Below, piece by piece: positions 32,901-44,117 of a DNA stretch of 64,000 nucleotides. A program made the translations under genes and the position numbers. The number at the start of each line of letters is the position of its first letter. Position 1 is the first letter of the stretch. Where the stretch lies: assembly GCA_001692895.1 (NCBI GenBank), contig KV748261.1, positions 124,001-188,000 on the forward strand, written 5' to 3'. The notes under the pieces are model-generated. The model was not told the DNA's origin. It ran no database searches and saw only the letters and a program-made list of their open reading frames with translations. Origin of the DNA: Cenococcum geophilum 1.58. Lineage: Eukaryota; Ascomycota; Dothideomycetes; Gloniales; Gloniaceae.

Positions 32901-35222
32901 AAAAGCCCTAGGGCCAGATGGTATACTAAATGAGATTCTTAAAGTAATTACTTTAGTAATTGTAGAGGACCTAGCAAAAGTAGCTAGTTATTATTTTACT
33001 AATGGAACAATACTAAAAAGCCTTAAAGAATCTATAACGGTAGTATTACGTAAAGAAGGAAAGAAAGACTATTCCCTACCAAATAGTTATAGGCTAGTTG
33101 CCCTAGAAAATACGCTAGTAAAAGTCCTGGAGAAGTATATAGCTAATATTATATCAGAAGCAGCGGAAGAGTATAGATTACTCCCTTAGAACTAAATAGG
33201 AGGAAGGCGTAAGTAATCCACACTATTAGCGGTAGGACTGCTTAGCTCCTATATATAGATAGCGTGGCGAACGCGCCGCGGGTGCGTAGTGTTAATGTTA
33301 AGCCTAGATATAGTAGGGGCGTACGACTATATATCCCACAAAAGGCTTCTTTATATTTTAAAAAGAAAAGGCTTCCTAAAATAGCTTACAGACTTTATAT
33401 AAAGTTTCTTAACAGTACGTAAAACCCGTATTAAGTTTATAGGATATAAAAGCAATTAGATCTAAACACAGATAGGCATCCCCTAAGGTTCTCCCCTATT
33501 ACCAATCTTATTCCTTTTCTTTATATTAGAACTCTTAGAAAAATTCTAAAGCCCAGATAGTGGTATACTAGGGTTTGGCTTTATAGATAACACGAACCTT
33601 ATTACTTAGGGGGACTCTACAGCTAAGAACTGTCGACAACTTAAGGCCGCCTATAATTACTACGCTGAATAGGCAAACCGACACGGCGCGGCGTTTGCCC
33701 CTAAAAAATACTAGCTTATACACTTTATAAGGCGACGGCGCTATACTACCGTAGACCTTACGTCTACCGTACGCATCGCTGGCTGTAAGATAGCTTCTAA
33801 GAAAACCAGTATACGAATCCTAGGGATCTGGGTGGACCCTAAGCTTTAATAAAAAGAATAGATTAAGAAGGCGGCAGCTAAAGGCTTAATAGCCTTTAAA
33901 GCGATATTAAGGATCACTATATCCATATAGGGCCTATTAATGCGCCGCTCGCGCCTTCTATACACGGCCACCGTCCGACTAGTAATGCTATATAGCGCCC
34001 AAGTATGGGGAGTATAAGACGACGGTAGAATGCCAGCAAAAAGCCTGCTTAAACTATTATAGAAAGTCTAGAACTAGTGCCTCCGCAAAATTATAGGAGC
34101 ATACTGGCGAATACCAAGAGCCGTAATTAAAAAGGAAGCGGCTATTCCCCCAATCTAGCTCTATATTAAGACGACAGCTCTCTAAAGAGCTACTAAGACA
34201 GCTTCTAATAAAGTAGAAAAGGAATTAGTAAAGGCACTTAAAGGTATTTAGAAAATACTAGTAAAGAGCTAGTGGAAAACAAGACAGCCACTAGCACTAT
34301 TAAAAGCGCTTAGAGACCGTGTAAAGGAACGGGAAAATGAGATATAGGGGTTCCTTGCATACTAGAGGGACCGTATAGAGCAGGAAGCCGCAATAAACCC
34401 CCATAGGCGTAGCCGGCAAAGCGCTAGCAGAGTATAAACGGAACGCCGCCACCACATAGGAGGTCACTAACACCGCTAGCGGGAAACCACCCTTATTACG
34501 AAATGGGCAGACCTAGAATAGCGTCAACGGTGGTAAGTAAAGGCTAAAAATCGCATAGAAACCATATAGAAGACCCCATAGGGGAAACCTATAATCCCAT
34601 TATATAAAAATCTAATAAAAGTAGAAGTTATAGTACTATTTCTCCTTTATACGGAGGTAATAGGGCTTAAGGTATAGCTTACATCTATTAGAGTACCAGA
34701 AATTCTCCTACGGTGTAAATGTGGTTAAATAAGACAGATAGTACACTATGTGCTGTTCCAGTGTTTACAATATTAAAGGGCAGACTTTATAGCATAATGC
34801 GCCTCTAAACGCCTCTAAGAGGTCTTAAATAATAAAAGAAGTGCCTAAGCAGCTGCAAAATGGCTAGTATAGTTAGGTGCCTTAAGTTAGTTCTAAGCTA
34901 TAAAGGCAATAGATGCAGAGGATATAAGTAGATATCAGCCATTTTAAAGCTTAGAGGATTAGTAAAAGTAAGGGTAAAGATACAGGGGAAAAGGGGGTAG
35001 TGTGAGATTGTCCGCGAAGCGCGGCCAGTAGGCTTAAAATGCAGACTCCTAGCCAGGTAGAAGGCGATTCGCCGGCGTCCCAATGTGGGAACGCTGTCGT
35101 CTCTCTAGCGTGGCCCGTAATTGGGTTTTTCTCTTAAATAGAGTTTTTCCTATAGAAGGTATTAGCCTGCGTGGACCCATTAGGGGGACTAGGACGGGCG
35201 GTAAATTGAATCTATTATTATT
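29935..35222 (+). mobile_element. Tad1-like LINE, full length, RIP-inactivated (LINE 1)
   Basis: 5288 bp flanked by perfect 13-bp repeats ATTTATATATTTA (29922-29934 and 35223-35235); it ends in TTGAATCTATTATTATT. The first 250 bp are GC-richer and little damaged. Order: ORF1 with a degenerate zinc-knuckle region near 31110-31230, then ORF2 with an AP endonuclease, RT and a Cys-rich C-terminal motif. LINE 2 has almost the same length (5278 bp), which supports both being full length. Confidence 0.9.
30190..34900 (+). pseudogene. ORF1 and ORF2 (endonuclease-RT) of LINE 1, many stops
   Basis: The endonuclease shows NYGNAN*GRIAPS near 31580, EIILLGDFNAYY near 31943-31980 and SVIDLIFISLN near 32115. 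RT shows LNGKALGPDGILNEILK near 32890-32945, NSYRLVALENTLVKVLEKYI, GIP*GSPLLPILFLFFI near 33475 and the catalytic box GFIDNTNLIT near 33570, where the second Asp is Asn. A C-x-C-G cysteine motif lies near 34720. Trp and Gln positions are stops, consistent with RIP. Not functional. Confidence 0.87.
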
Positions 35223-35235
35223 ATTTATATATTTA

Positions 35236-36518
35236 TATAAATTCTAAATTAAAATTATTATATAATTAATAGTATTAAAGTAGTTATTATAACTTAAAAT
35301 TAATTAAAATTAATTATTGCTATAATTTACGCAGCCGGTATTACAGCTTACGCTATAGTGCTAAAAATTACGCATTTGTAGCGAGATCGTGTCTAAATTT
35401 ACGTAGGGTAGGCTAATAGCTACGCACTAGTGATTTCGCGTGCGCAGTCGCTTAATTTCCTAATTAGGAAGGTGCAAGAACTTTTATTAGCGACTTCTGT
35501 AAAAGGGTCGAGATACGGTAATAAAAAAGGTGATTTTAATGCTGCATTACCAGAGCTTGCCTAGGCGCGATTTTATCGTAAAATCTTACTTTACTAACAG
35601 CTTTATATTTTAATAAAAATCTAATTAATTATAGAGGAGACTAAAATAACTTACTCTTTTAACTTATTAGATTAAATTAACGTTATTAAGTAGTTAAAGG
35701 GTCTCTGTATAAAATTATAATAATTTAAGTTAAGCATTACACTATAGGCACTTAGACGGTAGGGTAGACTTAAGGCCGGTAAATAGCTGATTGGTTAAAA
35801 AACAGTGGCGTTTTCTTAGACTGAGACTAGTAACACTTTAGTATTAGTGCGTGCGCCTTAAGCTATTTAAGTTACTACTGTGATAAAAGCTGCCCGTCTC
35901 TCTATTAACCTTCTCCACTTATTAATAAACGGCGAATAGCTCGTCTTTTTAACAGAAAAGAATCTTACTCTAAATCTCAGCTCGCATTGTGACGGTGCTG
36001 GTGCGCGTCACCTACCACATTCAACCAATCAGGATTTTCTATGCCCGGCATAGAAAATCGCTATTGGCTCGCTTACCACTAGCGCCTTGGCGGCCCTCGC
36101 GACATGTCTACCTACTGCCCCTAAACGATTCTCCTTCTTCTTCTTCTCCTTAGCTTAGTATCTTTACTAGATAGCAATCCACAAGCTTCGGTTTAGAGGC
36201 ATTTGTGCGAGCCGTCATACGCATCTTATATATCCGGGTATAGCTAAACATTAACCCGAAAATGATACCTACGTACTTAGTCGCAATCACGCTGCGGCCT
36301 TAAGGTAAAAAATACCTAGTTTTAGACCAAACTAGGCCACATTTCTAACTAACTATTAAGGTATAGGCTAAACTACTAATTCTACTTATAGAAAGACACG
36401 CTTAGATTTAACCTTTACCTAAGTATCCTAACCCTAAAGCCAGACGCTCGGATTGCTAATGTTACTATTAGGACTAGGTATTTTATAAACTGCGAAAACA
36501 GATCCTTAATAACTGTGC
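35236..36518. other. RIPed mosaic right of LINE 1, with a copia fragment
   Basis: 35451-35494 is the inverted partner of 29855-29900. From about 35980 to 36190 the sequence matches the minus strand of the copia derivative near its 3' end (palindrome, GCTCGCTTACCACTAGCGCC, CTTCTTCTTCTCCTTAGC), so it is a copia fragment in plus orientation. The remainder is AT-rich and unidentified. Confidence 0.5.
36033..36059. promoter_or_regulatory. Second copy of the 27-bp palindrome
   Basis: The arms GATTTTCTATGCC and GGCATAGAAAATC differ from the 27491 copy by one change in each arm at mirrored positions, so pairing is kept. CCAATCAG lies directly upstream. Confidence 0.6.
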
Positions 36519-36584
36519 ATCGGGAAAATATTCGCAGGATGAGATTCAAGTAGACTTTGGTTTTCGCGTTTCGCGTAATTGACA

Positions 36585-36775
36585 TGCAATTTGACCAACT
36601 CGACACGCAGTTGACCTACTTGACATGCAATTTAGCCCCAACTTAACACGCAGTTAACCTACTTGACAACTTTAAAAGCTAACTATATATTTCTTAACAC
36701 GCAGTTAACCTACTTAGCAACTTTAAAAGGTAACTGTATATTTCTTGACATGCAATTAAGGTAAAGTTGTATGCC
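36585..36775. repeat. Degenerate CACGCAGTTAACCTACTTG repeats, copy B
   Basis: Reverse-complement equivalent of 26200-26480: repeated CACGCAGTTAACCTACTTG and GCTAACTATATATTTC units. Confidence 0.8.
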
Positions 36776-36827
36776 AATTACGTAAAATATATATAATCTT
36801 ATACAATCTTATATTGTTTTATTACTT

Positions 36828-37332
36828 AGAGGCTCTACACACAAGCCTCTACACGAAGCTCTACGTACAGAGGCTCTGCACGAAGCTCTACACGAAGCTC
36901 TGCACGAAGCTCTGCACGAAGCTCTGCACGAAGCTCTGCACGAAGCTCTGCACGAAGCTCTGCACGAAGCTCTGCACGAAGGCTCTGCACGAAGCTCTGC
37001 ACGAAGCTCTGCACGAAGCTCTGCACGAAGCTCTGCACGAAGCTCCTGCACGAAGCTCTGCACGAAGCTCTGCACGAAGCTCTGCCACGAAGCTCTGCAC
37101 GAAGCTCTGCACGAGGCTCTGCACCGAGGCTCTGCACGAGGCTCTGCACGAGGCTCTGCACGAGGCTCTACATACAAGAAGCTCTGCGTACAGAGGCTCT
37201 GCACGAAGCTCTACACGAAGCTCTACGTACAGAGGCTCTGCACGAGGCTCTATACGAAGCTCTATGTAGAGGCTCTGCACGAGGCTCTGCGCGAAGCTCT
37301 GCGTACAGAGGCTCTACACGAAGCTCTGCCTC
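36828..37332. repeat. 12-bp AGCTCTGCACGA array, copy B
   Basis: About 40 units of CTCTGCACGAAG, very homogeneous and hardly RIPed, with CTCTACGTACAGAGG variants at both ends and a few single-base indels that shift register (near 36980, 37045, 37083 and 37123). The array is stop-free in most frames, so the overlapping open frames are artefacts. Confidence 0.94.
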
Positions 37333-37694
37333 GGGTCCCCGCTATATTACCGATAGCCTCTACACGTGCCTCTACCCTGTAGCCACCTTATTTTTTACCC
37401 TTCCTTCCTTACATTCTCCCTACCTAGGGAGGCACCAGAACAGTAGCCAGTAGAGGACCGTCGCCAGAACTAGACGACCGTTGCCAGAACCAGACGACGA
37501 CCGTTTGAATGACCAGCCAGCAAACACCACGAATGATTCAATCAATCGATCGATCGAATTGAACCAGAGCTTTAATATTGGCCTGTCACCGAATAAAATC
37601 AAGGCCTCCTCCTAGGGAGGCACTCTAGACGACCACCGTTTGAATGTAATCAGGGCCTTCAATCGGGCCGACCCCTCCCCCAAATTGAATCATA

Positions 37695-37967
37695 TTTCAG
37701 CCAGGTAGGTATCAATCAAATGACATAAGCTGGCTGGTAGGTAGAGACACAGAATTGTACGAGTGATCTGTCCTATTCAAGGTGGCTCTCGAGGGTCTAT
37801 ATATACACGAGGAAGATGCTAGAATAGGAAAGGAGGGAGGTACAGGCAACAGAGATACGTACTAAGACATACGAAATACGAGGGTAAGCACTAGGGTAGT
37901 CTTTATATAGGGTACTAGGCATTAAAGACAATTGTAATACGGTCGAAAGCTACCTCCGTGGCTAACA
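37695..37967 (-). repeat. 3' LTR of copia element
   Basis: 273 bp, with GGTAGGTAGAGACACAGAATT and CTACCTCCGTGGCTAACA. It is the less mutated of the two LTRs. Confidence 0.9.
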
Positions 37968-38181
37968 TACCCCCTTAGATCTGACGTAGAGCGGCAGAGC
38001 TGGATTACCAGATTAGGCAGTCGGGATAGACAACCTGGTGGTGAGCTTTGCTGCTGTCCGAGTGTTAATTTACCAGATGTCTAATATCGCGGAGCCCTAC
38101 TACATTAACGAATTTTTGATGATTTTACTTTAAGAGAGCTTTAGTTAGTCTATCTGCAGCCATTTTGCTTGTCGGTACCCA

Positions 38182-38433
38182 CTATACAACAAAGCTTCTA
38201 TTTTGGACCTCTTGGCGAAGCCAGAATTGATAGATATCTACATATCGGAGCTTTGTAGATACCGTAGGAGTCTCTTTTATCACAATCCGTACTAACTGCT
38301 GATTATTATAATTAATAATAACGTCCTGTTCTAGGTTGAATCTAATGGCCTTAAATATCCGCACTATATGCTTGACCTCCCTACTAACGTATAAGAGAGC
38401 TAGGAGTTCTGCCTCCGTAGTAAACTTAGTCAC
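38182..38433 (-). pseudogene. RNase H segment of the copia pol, locally intact
   Basis: MTKFTTEAELLALLYVSREV, then FNLEQDVIINYNNQQLVRI and TPTVSTKLRYVDIYQFWLRQ match the copia RNase H core (TKSSTEAEL..., DNQQ, KHVDI..HFxR). 83 codons are open while the rest of pol carries many stops. The catalytic Asp of the DNQ motif reads Asn (NNQ), so even this part is inactive. Confidence 0.85.
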
Positions 38434-41400
38434 TACCTTTTATCTAGTTGCCTGCTATGCTATAGGCCCATTAAATAAGCTTATTAAGAAGCCCTATAAG
38501 CTCCAACGTGTTAGAGCATCGTCAGCAAAGCTAGCATTAAAAGCAGCTTTTAGAACCTAGTTTATCTTATACAGCGTAATAGTAGAGAACTCAAGAGCGA
38601 GGTATCTGGTATCGTAGAGATAGGTAAGCAATCTGTTAATCTCCATAAGATAAGCTGGTGACAGATTTTATAAGAACTTAGCTAGCTTACTAACAGAAAA
38701 AGCGATATCTAGTTGTGTAGTAGATGTAGGATACGTTATAGAACCTATACGGCGTTGATATTCTTTTATCTGATTTAGCATAGCTTCTCCTTCGTATAGT
38801 GTTAATTCTTGGCCCGATAGTAGTGTAGCTAATAGCTTTAAATATTCTAGATGGTATACCGAGACTAGCTTCTTAAGATACTGATCTAGACAGAGCTAGA
38901 GCTTTCCCTTTTGTTGATCTCGCACAACACGAGTATTTAGGAATGACGTAAATTAAGGTATTTTGCGGATCTCGAATCGATCTTATAGCTGCTTTAGGAT
39001 GTCCTCCATCTACTGTTGACAGCTTAGGTGTCCTATAATTAGGATGTCGTTAACGTAAAAGAATATAAAGATAGGTTTAGTAGGGTGTATATAGAGATAT
39101 AGCTTATCCGGTACCGCTTTTAAACCTATACTTTGTAGAGCAGCAGACATTTCCAAAAATTATAATTTTAGAGATTTCCGTAGTCCGTATATTGCCTTTC
39201 TTAGATAGAGAGAGAATCTAGGTAGTAGGTCTACACCTTTAGGGGGAATAAAGTAGACCTTATTGTCAACCAAGGCATTAATAAAGGCGTTAACGGCGTT
39301 AATCTGTATGACGTCTAGGTTAAAGCTGGCGATAAAAGCGCAGAGTAGATGGAAGGTCTAATAGGCTGCCGTAATAGCTTTAACCTCCTCTTGTAAGACT
39401 GCTTAAAGGTCTCCGCGGATAACTAGATAAGCTTTAAATCTTATAATAAAGCCGTCTAAATCTTCCTTATACGTAAAGACCTATATAGTAGGAAGTTGAT
39501 AAACCTTTTTAACTAGTCATACCTTGTCCCAGGTATGTTTTCCTATTAAGGCCTTTATTTTAATATAAGCAGCTACTTTAAACTCCGTAGCGTACCTATA
39601 ATTAAGCATCTCTTTCTATAACTTTGGTGGTGGTGGAAAGTCGTCTTAATGTCCGTATGTTTTTATAGCAGTAGTATAGAATGCGTAAGCCAATGGTGTC
39701 GTATCTAGATTAATAATATCATTACTATTACTGTTTTAAACCGCAAAGGCTCATCGTTATAGATCCTGATTTGGTATATCTTTCTTCTTTACTATAAGCC
39801 GCTTTTCACGGCTAGAATGTCTCTTACCCCCTAATAATAAGCCTGCTGTCGTCTAAGGTTCGGAATGAGGTATAAGGTCTATAAACGGTAATTCGGTGAC
39901 TTTAGAAGATAACTAAGTAGTAGATAATATCTGTGGCGTAGATGCTACCGTAGATAGTAATTGCTAAGGCGCCGAAGACGCTGATAGTATAGACGGTTCT
40001 AAAGTTAGCTCTGGGGTAGGTAGCTGACGGAGTTCTTCTGTTAAGATTTGAATGCTTTTTAACGTAGGAGTAACGTCGATACTTACTAAATGCGGCAGTT
40101 TTACATCCAGTTTTTCGTTAAAGTTCTCTATCTAGTCCTTGCTGCCATCTTAAAAATTATCTAGTAGGTCCTAGACTTATTAAAAACGGTCCTTTTAAGC
40201 CTATAAGATAATAAGGTGTTCTGGTGTTTCGGGAGATTAATATCTCTTTAACTTATTAATTCGTACATCACGAGATCGGATAATGCGGTTAGTAGTTAGT
40301 ATCTATATCCTATAGATATTTAACGCTTCTATACTAACGAGATAGCCTATTTAGGCTTATAGCTTAAACTTTGCCTTCCTAGAAATGCCATATTTAATAA
40401 GTATATAGGTTAAAGATCCGGCTATATAAAGCCCTGCTAGCTATAGCTTCCGTTTATATAGTATCTTAAATAGGGTCTTTTAGTTAATGGACTTAATGGG
40501 AGTTTAATTGAGTAGAAACACTGCAAGGAGCATAAACTCGGGCCATAGATTTACGGGTAACTTTGCTTTAATAATAGCAGTCCTTACTTATTTGGAAATG
40601 GCTCTCCCTAACCTCTCTATAGGTCTATTTTAAGCAGGAGTATCTAGTATTAATTGCTTAATAATACCTCTATTAAGCTAGATAAGGTTCTTTACCCTAG
40701 CGCCTATACCTTACTCCTTATCTATATACCAAATACGGATACCTTAAGTATTAAATTTCTTCGTAAATGCTATTATTGATTTAAAGAGTGGAAATAGCGT
40801 CTCTTGCTTATAGTTCTTAATAGGAAAGGCACGATGGTACTTTATATAGTTATACTAAAAATGAGCTATATATATATCTCCATTAAACCCGTCTTCTTCT
40901 ATAATAATATTAAAGTGTACACGTTTAAAAGGGTAGGTTCCCTTTATAGATATTCTGTAAAATATCTGCTATATTATCTTTTTAAAAACATATGGTTTAT
41001 AAAGTGGTATACTGTACAGAGTTCTTCCTCTATCTGTCTTGACCACCTTAACCCTATTTGCCGCAGTCGGCAGATAATCTACTAACTCTATATCGCAGTA
41101 TAGTAAGCGCTAATGCTATACTTTGTTATATACTGAGGTCTTAAAGAATCTGGTAGACGTAGCGTAGGTAGTAGGAGTAGGTAGTAAGCAGGTAATAGCA
41201 TTAATGAGGTAAAGACCTCCGTATTCTATAAGGTTGGTAAATAGGCTTCCGTCATCCTTATAGTGTAGGTGGTTTGTAGATTAGTCTATAATTACTCTAA
41301 CCCTATAAAGCTTCGCTGCGGATATTAGATTGGTATAAAAATAAGGAGCGTATACTATATTCCTTAATATCAGATACCTAGTTAGACGTTATTCACCCAC

Positions 41401-42944
41401 CTTAATGGCTAAGTTGATATTACTATATCCATAGATTTCTGCTCTAGAATCTCCAGCCGTTACTATAGACATGCTTAGCTTAAAGTTATGAAAGTATCTA
41501 ATATTGTTGCAGAAGTAGGTGTCTGCTATAGTGCTATACCCCTAGGCGTTAATTAAGGACAGATCTGGATGTTCCTGCGATAATGACGATAAGTAGGATG
41601 TTGTTACAGCAGCCGCTGTAGCTCGGGGCCTATCCAGATCCTTGATCCTTTTAGTAGAAGCTAGAGACGCCCTTAACTTAGGGCCTTCCTTCTTAATCTG
41701 CTTAACCCTTTTGTTATAATACTACTTGTTTGTTGGGCCCTTAAGCCATTCCTAACACCTCCGTAAACACTTGTCATTTAGTACAAAGTTTGGACCTTAA
41801 AGAGACTAAAATAGCTACTTGCAATTCTTTAACTTATAGGGTAAACCACAAGTAAAACACTTTGCTTTAGGTAATTGAGAAGGTGCTAGGGTAATAAACG
41901 TTGTAGGATCTATAAACGGCTACCCTAATAGTGTAGCATGGGCGTTATGTCCCGTATTTGGATACTTATAGAGGAGGTTAAATTCCTTAATTATTGTCAA
42001 CATTTTAAGCTTCTCTAACCTCTTCACTATCTTCTAGATGAAGGTATGGTATAGAGCTAGATAGATCTCCTTATAGTCCTAGATAAAGGCTTATATAACG
42101 CTGCCTTCTATTACCTCTATTAGCCCTTCCTCTAGCTCTTCGCCGTTTTATATTATAGTAATATAAAGCTAAAGCTATAATTCTAGAGTCTAACATTTAG
42201 GCCCTTGTTTCCGTTTCCTAAGATTGTCTAATACCATCTGCTGTAATGTAGCTTAAGATAGCTTTGCTACCTTCTTTAACTGTCTTACAATTAAATATAG
42301 TGTGGTAAGGTTCTTAAGATACCCTAAGAAGTTGGTGCCTATGGTGGCATGCAAAAGTGCTGCGAACGTGTAGAGCTTCTCTTCCCGCTTTAGGTAGTCC
42401 TGTTGTTATAGCTTATAGAGCTTAAAGAGCATTCTCTATATCTCTAAAGATTGCTAAGGTTGTTGTTCTTATTAACTTAATAACCTAGGTATAGCTGTTC
42501 TAGTAGACGCTAGAGTTACTGCTAGAGCTATAGGGTCCGCTACTAGTGCTATAGGGTCTGTAGGTGCTGCTATAGGTGCTATAGGAGCTGCCGGTGCTAC
42601 TATAGGAGCTATAAGAGCTGCTGCTATCGAAGGTATAGCTAGCTCAGTGTTTTGCTTAATTTCGTTCTCCGTCTTATCTAGGTTAACGTAGTCCCAGATC
42701 TTCGCAAAACTTACTTCTTAACGGATAAATTAAAACTATATAGGCTAGTCTTTCTAGGTTAGCAAAAGAGGGTTTATAGAGTCCTTAGTTGCTATATTAG
42801 CTTTTATTTTAAGGTTATATAAAGAGACGCGCTTACGCGTAAAGCACGCGATATTTTATAACAAACTATGCTTAAAGAGGCTTAGTGGTAGTCGTCTGGC
42901 CACTAAAATCTCCTTAGTGCTTAGAAGGTTACTAGGCTTATAAC

Positions 42945-43217
42945 TTTTAGCTAGGTAGGTATTAATCAAATAATATAAGCTGGCTGGTAGGTAGAGACAT
43001 AGAATTGTATAAGTAATCTATCCTATTTAAGGTGGCTCTTAAGGGTCTATATATATATAAGGAAGATGCTAAAATAGGAAAAGAGGGAGGTATAGGTAAT
43101 AGAGATACGTACTAAGACATACAAAATACGAGGGTAAGCACTAGGGTAGTCTTTATATAGGGTACTAGGCATTAAAGACAATTATAATACGGTCGAAAGC
43201 TACCTCCGTAACTAACA
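42945..43217 (-). repeat. 5' LTR of copia element
   Basis: 273 bp, same length as the partner; differences are mostly C-to-T or G-to-A (for example CCGTAACTAACA against CCGTGGCTAACA). Confidence 0.9.
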
Positions 43218-43231
43218 TTATACACTAACAC

Positions 43232-43292
43232 AGGCAGGCAGGTAGGTAGGTAGGTAGGTAGGTAGGTAGGTAGGTAGGTAGGCAGGTAGGTA
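43232..43292. repeat. (GGTA)n microsatellite next to copia insertion
   Basis: Clean (GGTA)n / (GGCA)n run of about 15 units between the copia LTR and the 20-bp minisatellite of copy B. Confidence 0.93.
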
Positions 43293-43445
43293 GAAGAGGA
43301 CCGTCGCTAGAACCGGACGACCGTCGCTAGAACCGGACGACCGTCGCTAAAACTAGACCACCGTTACCAGAACTAGACGACCGTCGCCAAAACCAGACGA
43401 CCGTTGCTAGAACTAGACGACCGTCGCCAGAGCCAGACGACAACG
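43280..43445. repeat. 20-bp minisatellite, copy B
   Basis: About eight units of CGACCGTCGCCAGAACCAGA, the reverse complement of the unit in copies A and C. Confidence 0.92.
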
Positions 43446-43499
43446 ACTAGCCAGCGAACACTATAAACGATTCGATCGATTAATCGAATCAAGATAGCA

Positions 43500-43815
43500 T
43501 AGATAGGTAGGCATAAACAGAGAGATGCTAATAGGTAGGTAGATATAATAGGTAGGTAGATATAGACAGGTAGGCAGATATAGATAGGTAAGTAGATGTA
43601 GATAGGCAAGTAGATATAGATAGGTAGGCAGATACTAACAGGTAGGCAGATATAGATAGGTAGGTAGATGTAAATAGGTAGGCGATATAGACAGGTAGGC
43701 AATGCAGACAGGTAGTTAATGTAAATAGGTAGGCAATGCAGACAGGCAGGCAATGCAGATAGGTGGGCAATGTAGATAGGTAGGCGATGCAGGCAGGTAG
43801 GTAAGTTAATAGGTA
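43500..43815. repeat. (GGTAGATA)-type microsatellite, copy B
   Basis: Reverse-complement equivalent of 24969-25305, with GGTAGGCAGATATAGATA variants. Confidence 0.92.
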
Positions 43816-44117
43816 GATAGGTAGAAGAGAACCATTGCTATATTATATTAAATTATCTAAAATAATATTTATTTTACTAGCCTTATAAATAGCTTTAAAG
43901 TAACTTTTATTTATTTAAAATATGCTATTAGTATAAAAGAGGTAAATATAATTATGGTTGCCAAATGCGCAGATTGCTGGCAGGTTGCGCGTAGGTTGCG
44001 TGTCAAAAAAACACGACATAGGCTAGTCGGTCGAGTTGCTAAATGCCCTTAACTGCGCGCTAATTGCGTCAACCACCAACCATTGAGGCCATTGGTAGGG
44101 TACTATATTTTGCCAAT

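Larger units (their letters stand above)
37695..43217 (-). mobile_element. Copia LTR retrotransposon, full length, RIP-damaged
   Basis: Two LTRs of 273 bp each (37695-37967 and 42945-43217) begin TGTTAG on the minus strand. Flanks are TCATA (37690-37694) and TTATA (43218-43222), one C-to-T difference in a CA context, as expected for a TSD hit by RIP. A purine tract (AAGGGGGTA, minus) adjoins the left LTR. Minus-strand order: Gag with zinc knuckle near 41860 (KCFTCGLPYKLKNCK, His turned to Tyr), integrase, RT (YVNDILI near 39046-39070, Asp turned to Asn), RNase H at 38433-38182. It sits inside satellite element B. Confidence 0.9.
36519..44117 (-). mobile_element. Composite satellite-carrying element, copy B (interrupted by copia)
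   Basis: It is the reverse-orientation relative of copy A. The left end CGGGAAAATATTCGCAGG and the right end CTATATTTTGCCAAT match A's right and left ends. On the minus strand the order is unique block (44117-43820), CTAC microsatellite (43815-43500), GATTCGATTAATCG block, 20-bp minisatellite (43445-43280), a second (CTAC)n (43292-43232), the inserted copia element, a second partial minisatellite with the CCTCCCTAGGTAGGGAG spacer (37690-37340), the 12-bp array (37332-36828) and the GTTAACTGCGTG block (36775-36585). The split by copia and partial internal duplication make it longer than A. Confidence 0.7.

Noticed and set aside
36809-37280. Four overlapping open frames of Arg-Ala-Glu-Leu / Leu-Cys-Thr-Lys repeats
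   Set aside because: Same cause: the 12-bp CTCTGCACGAAG array. Not genes.
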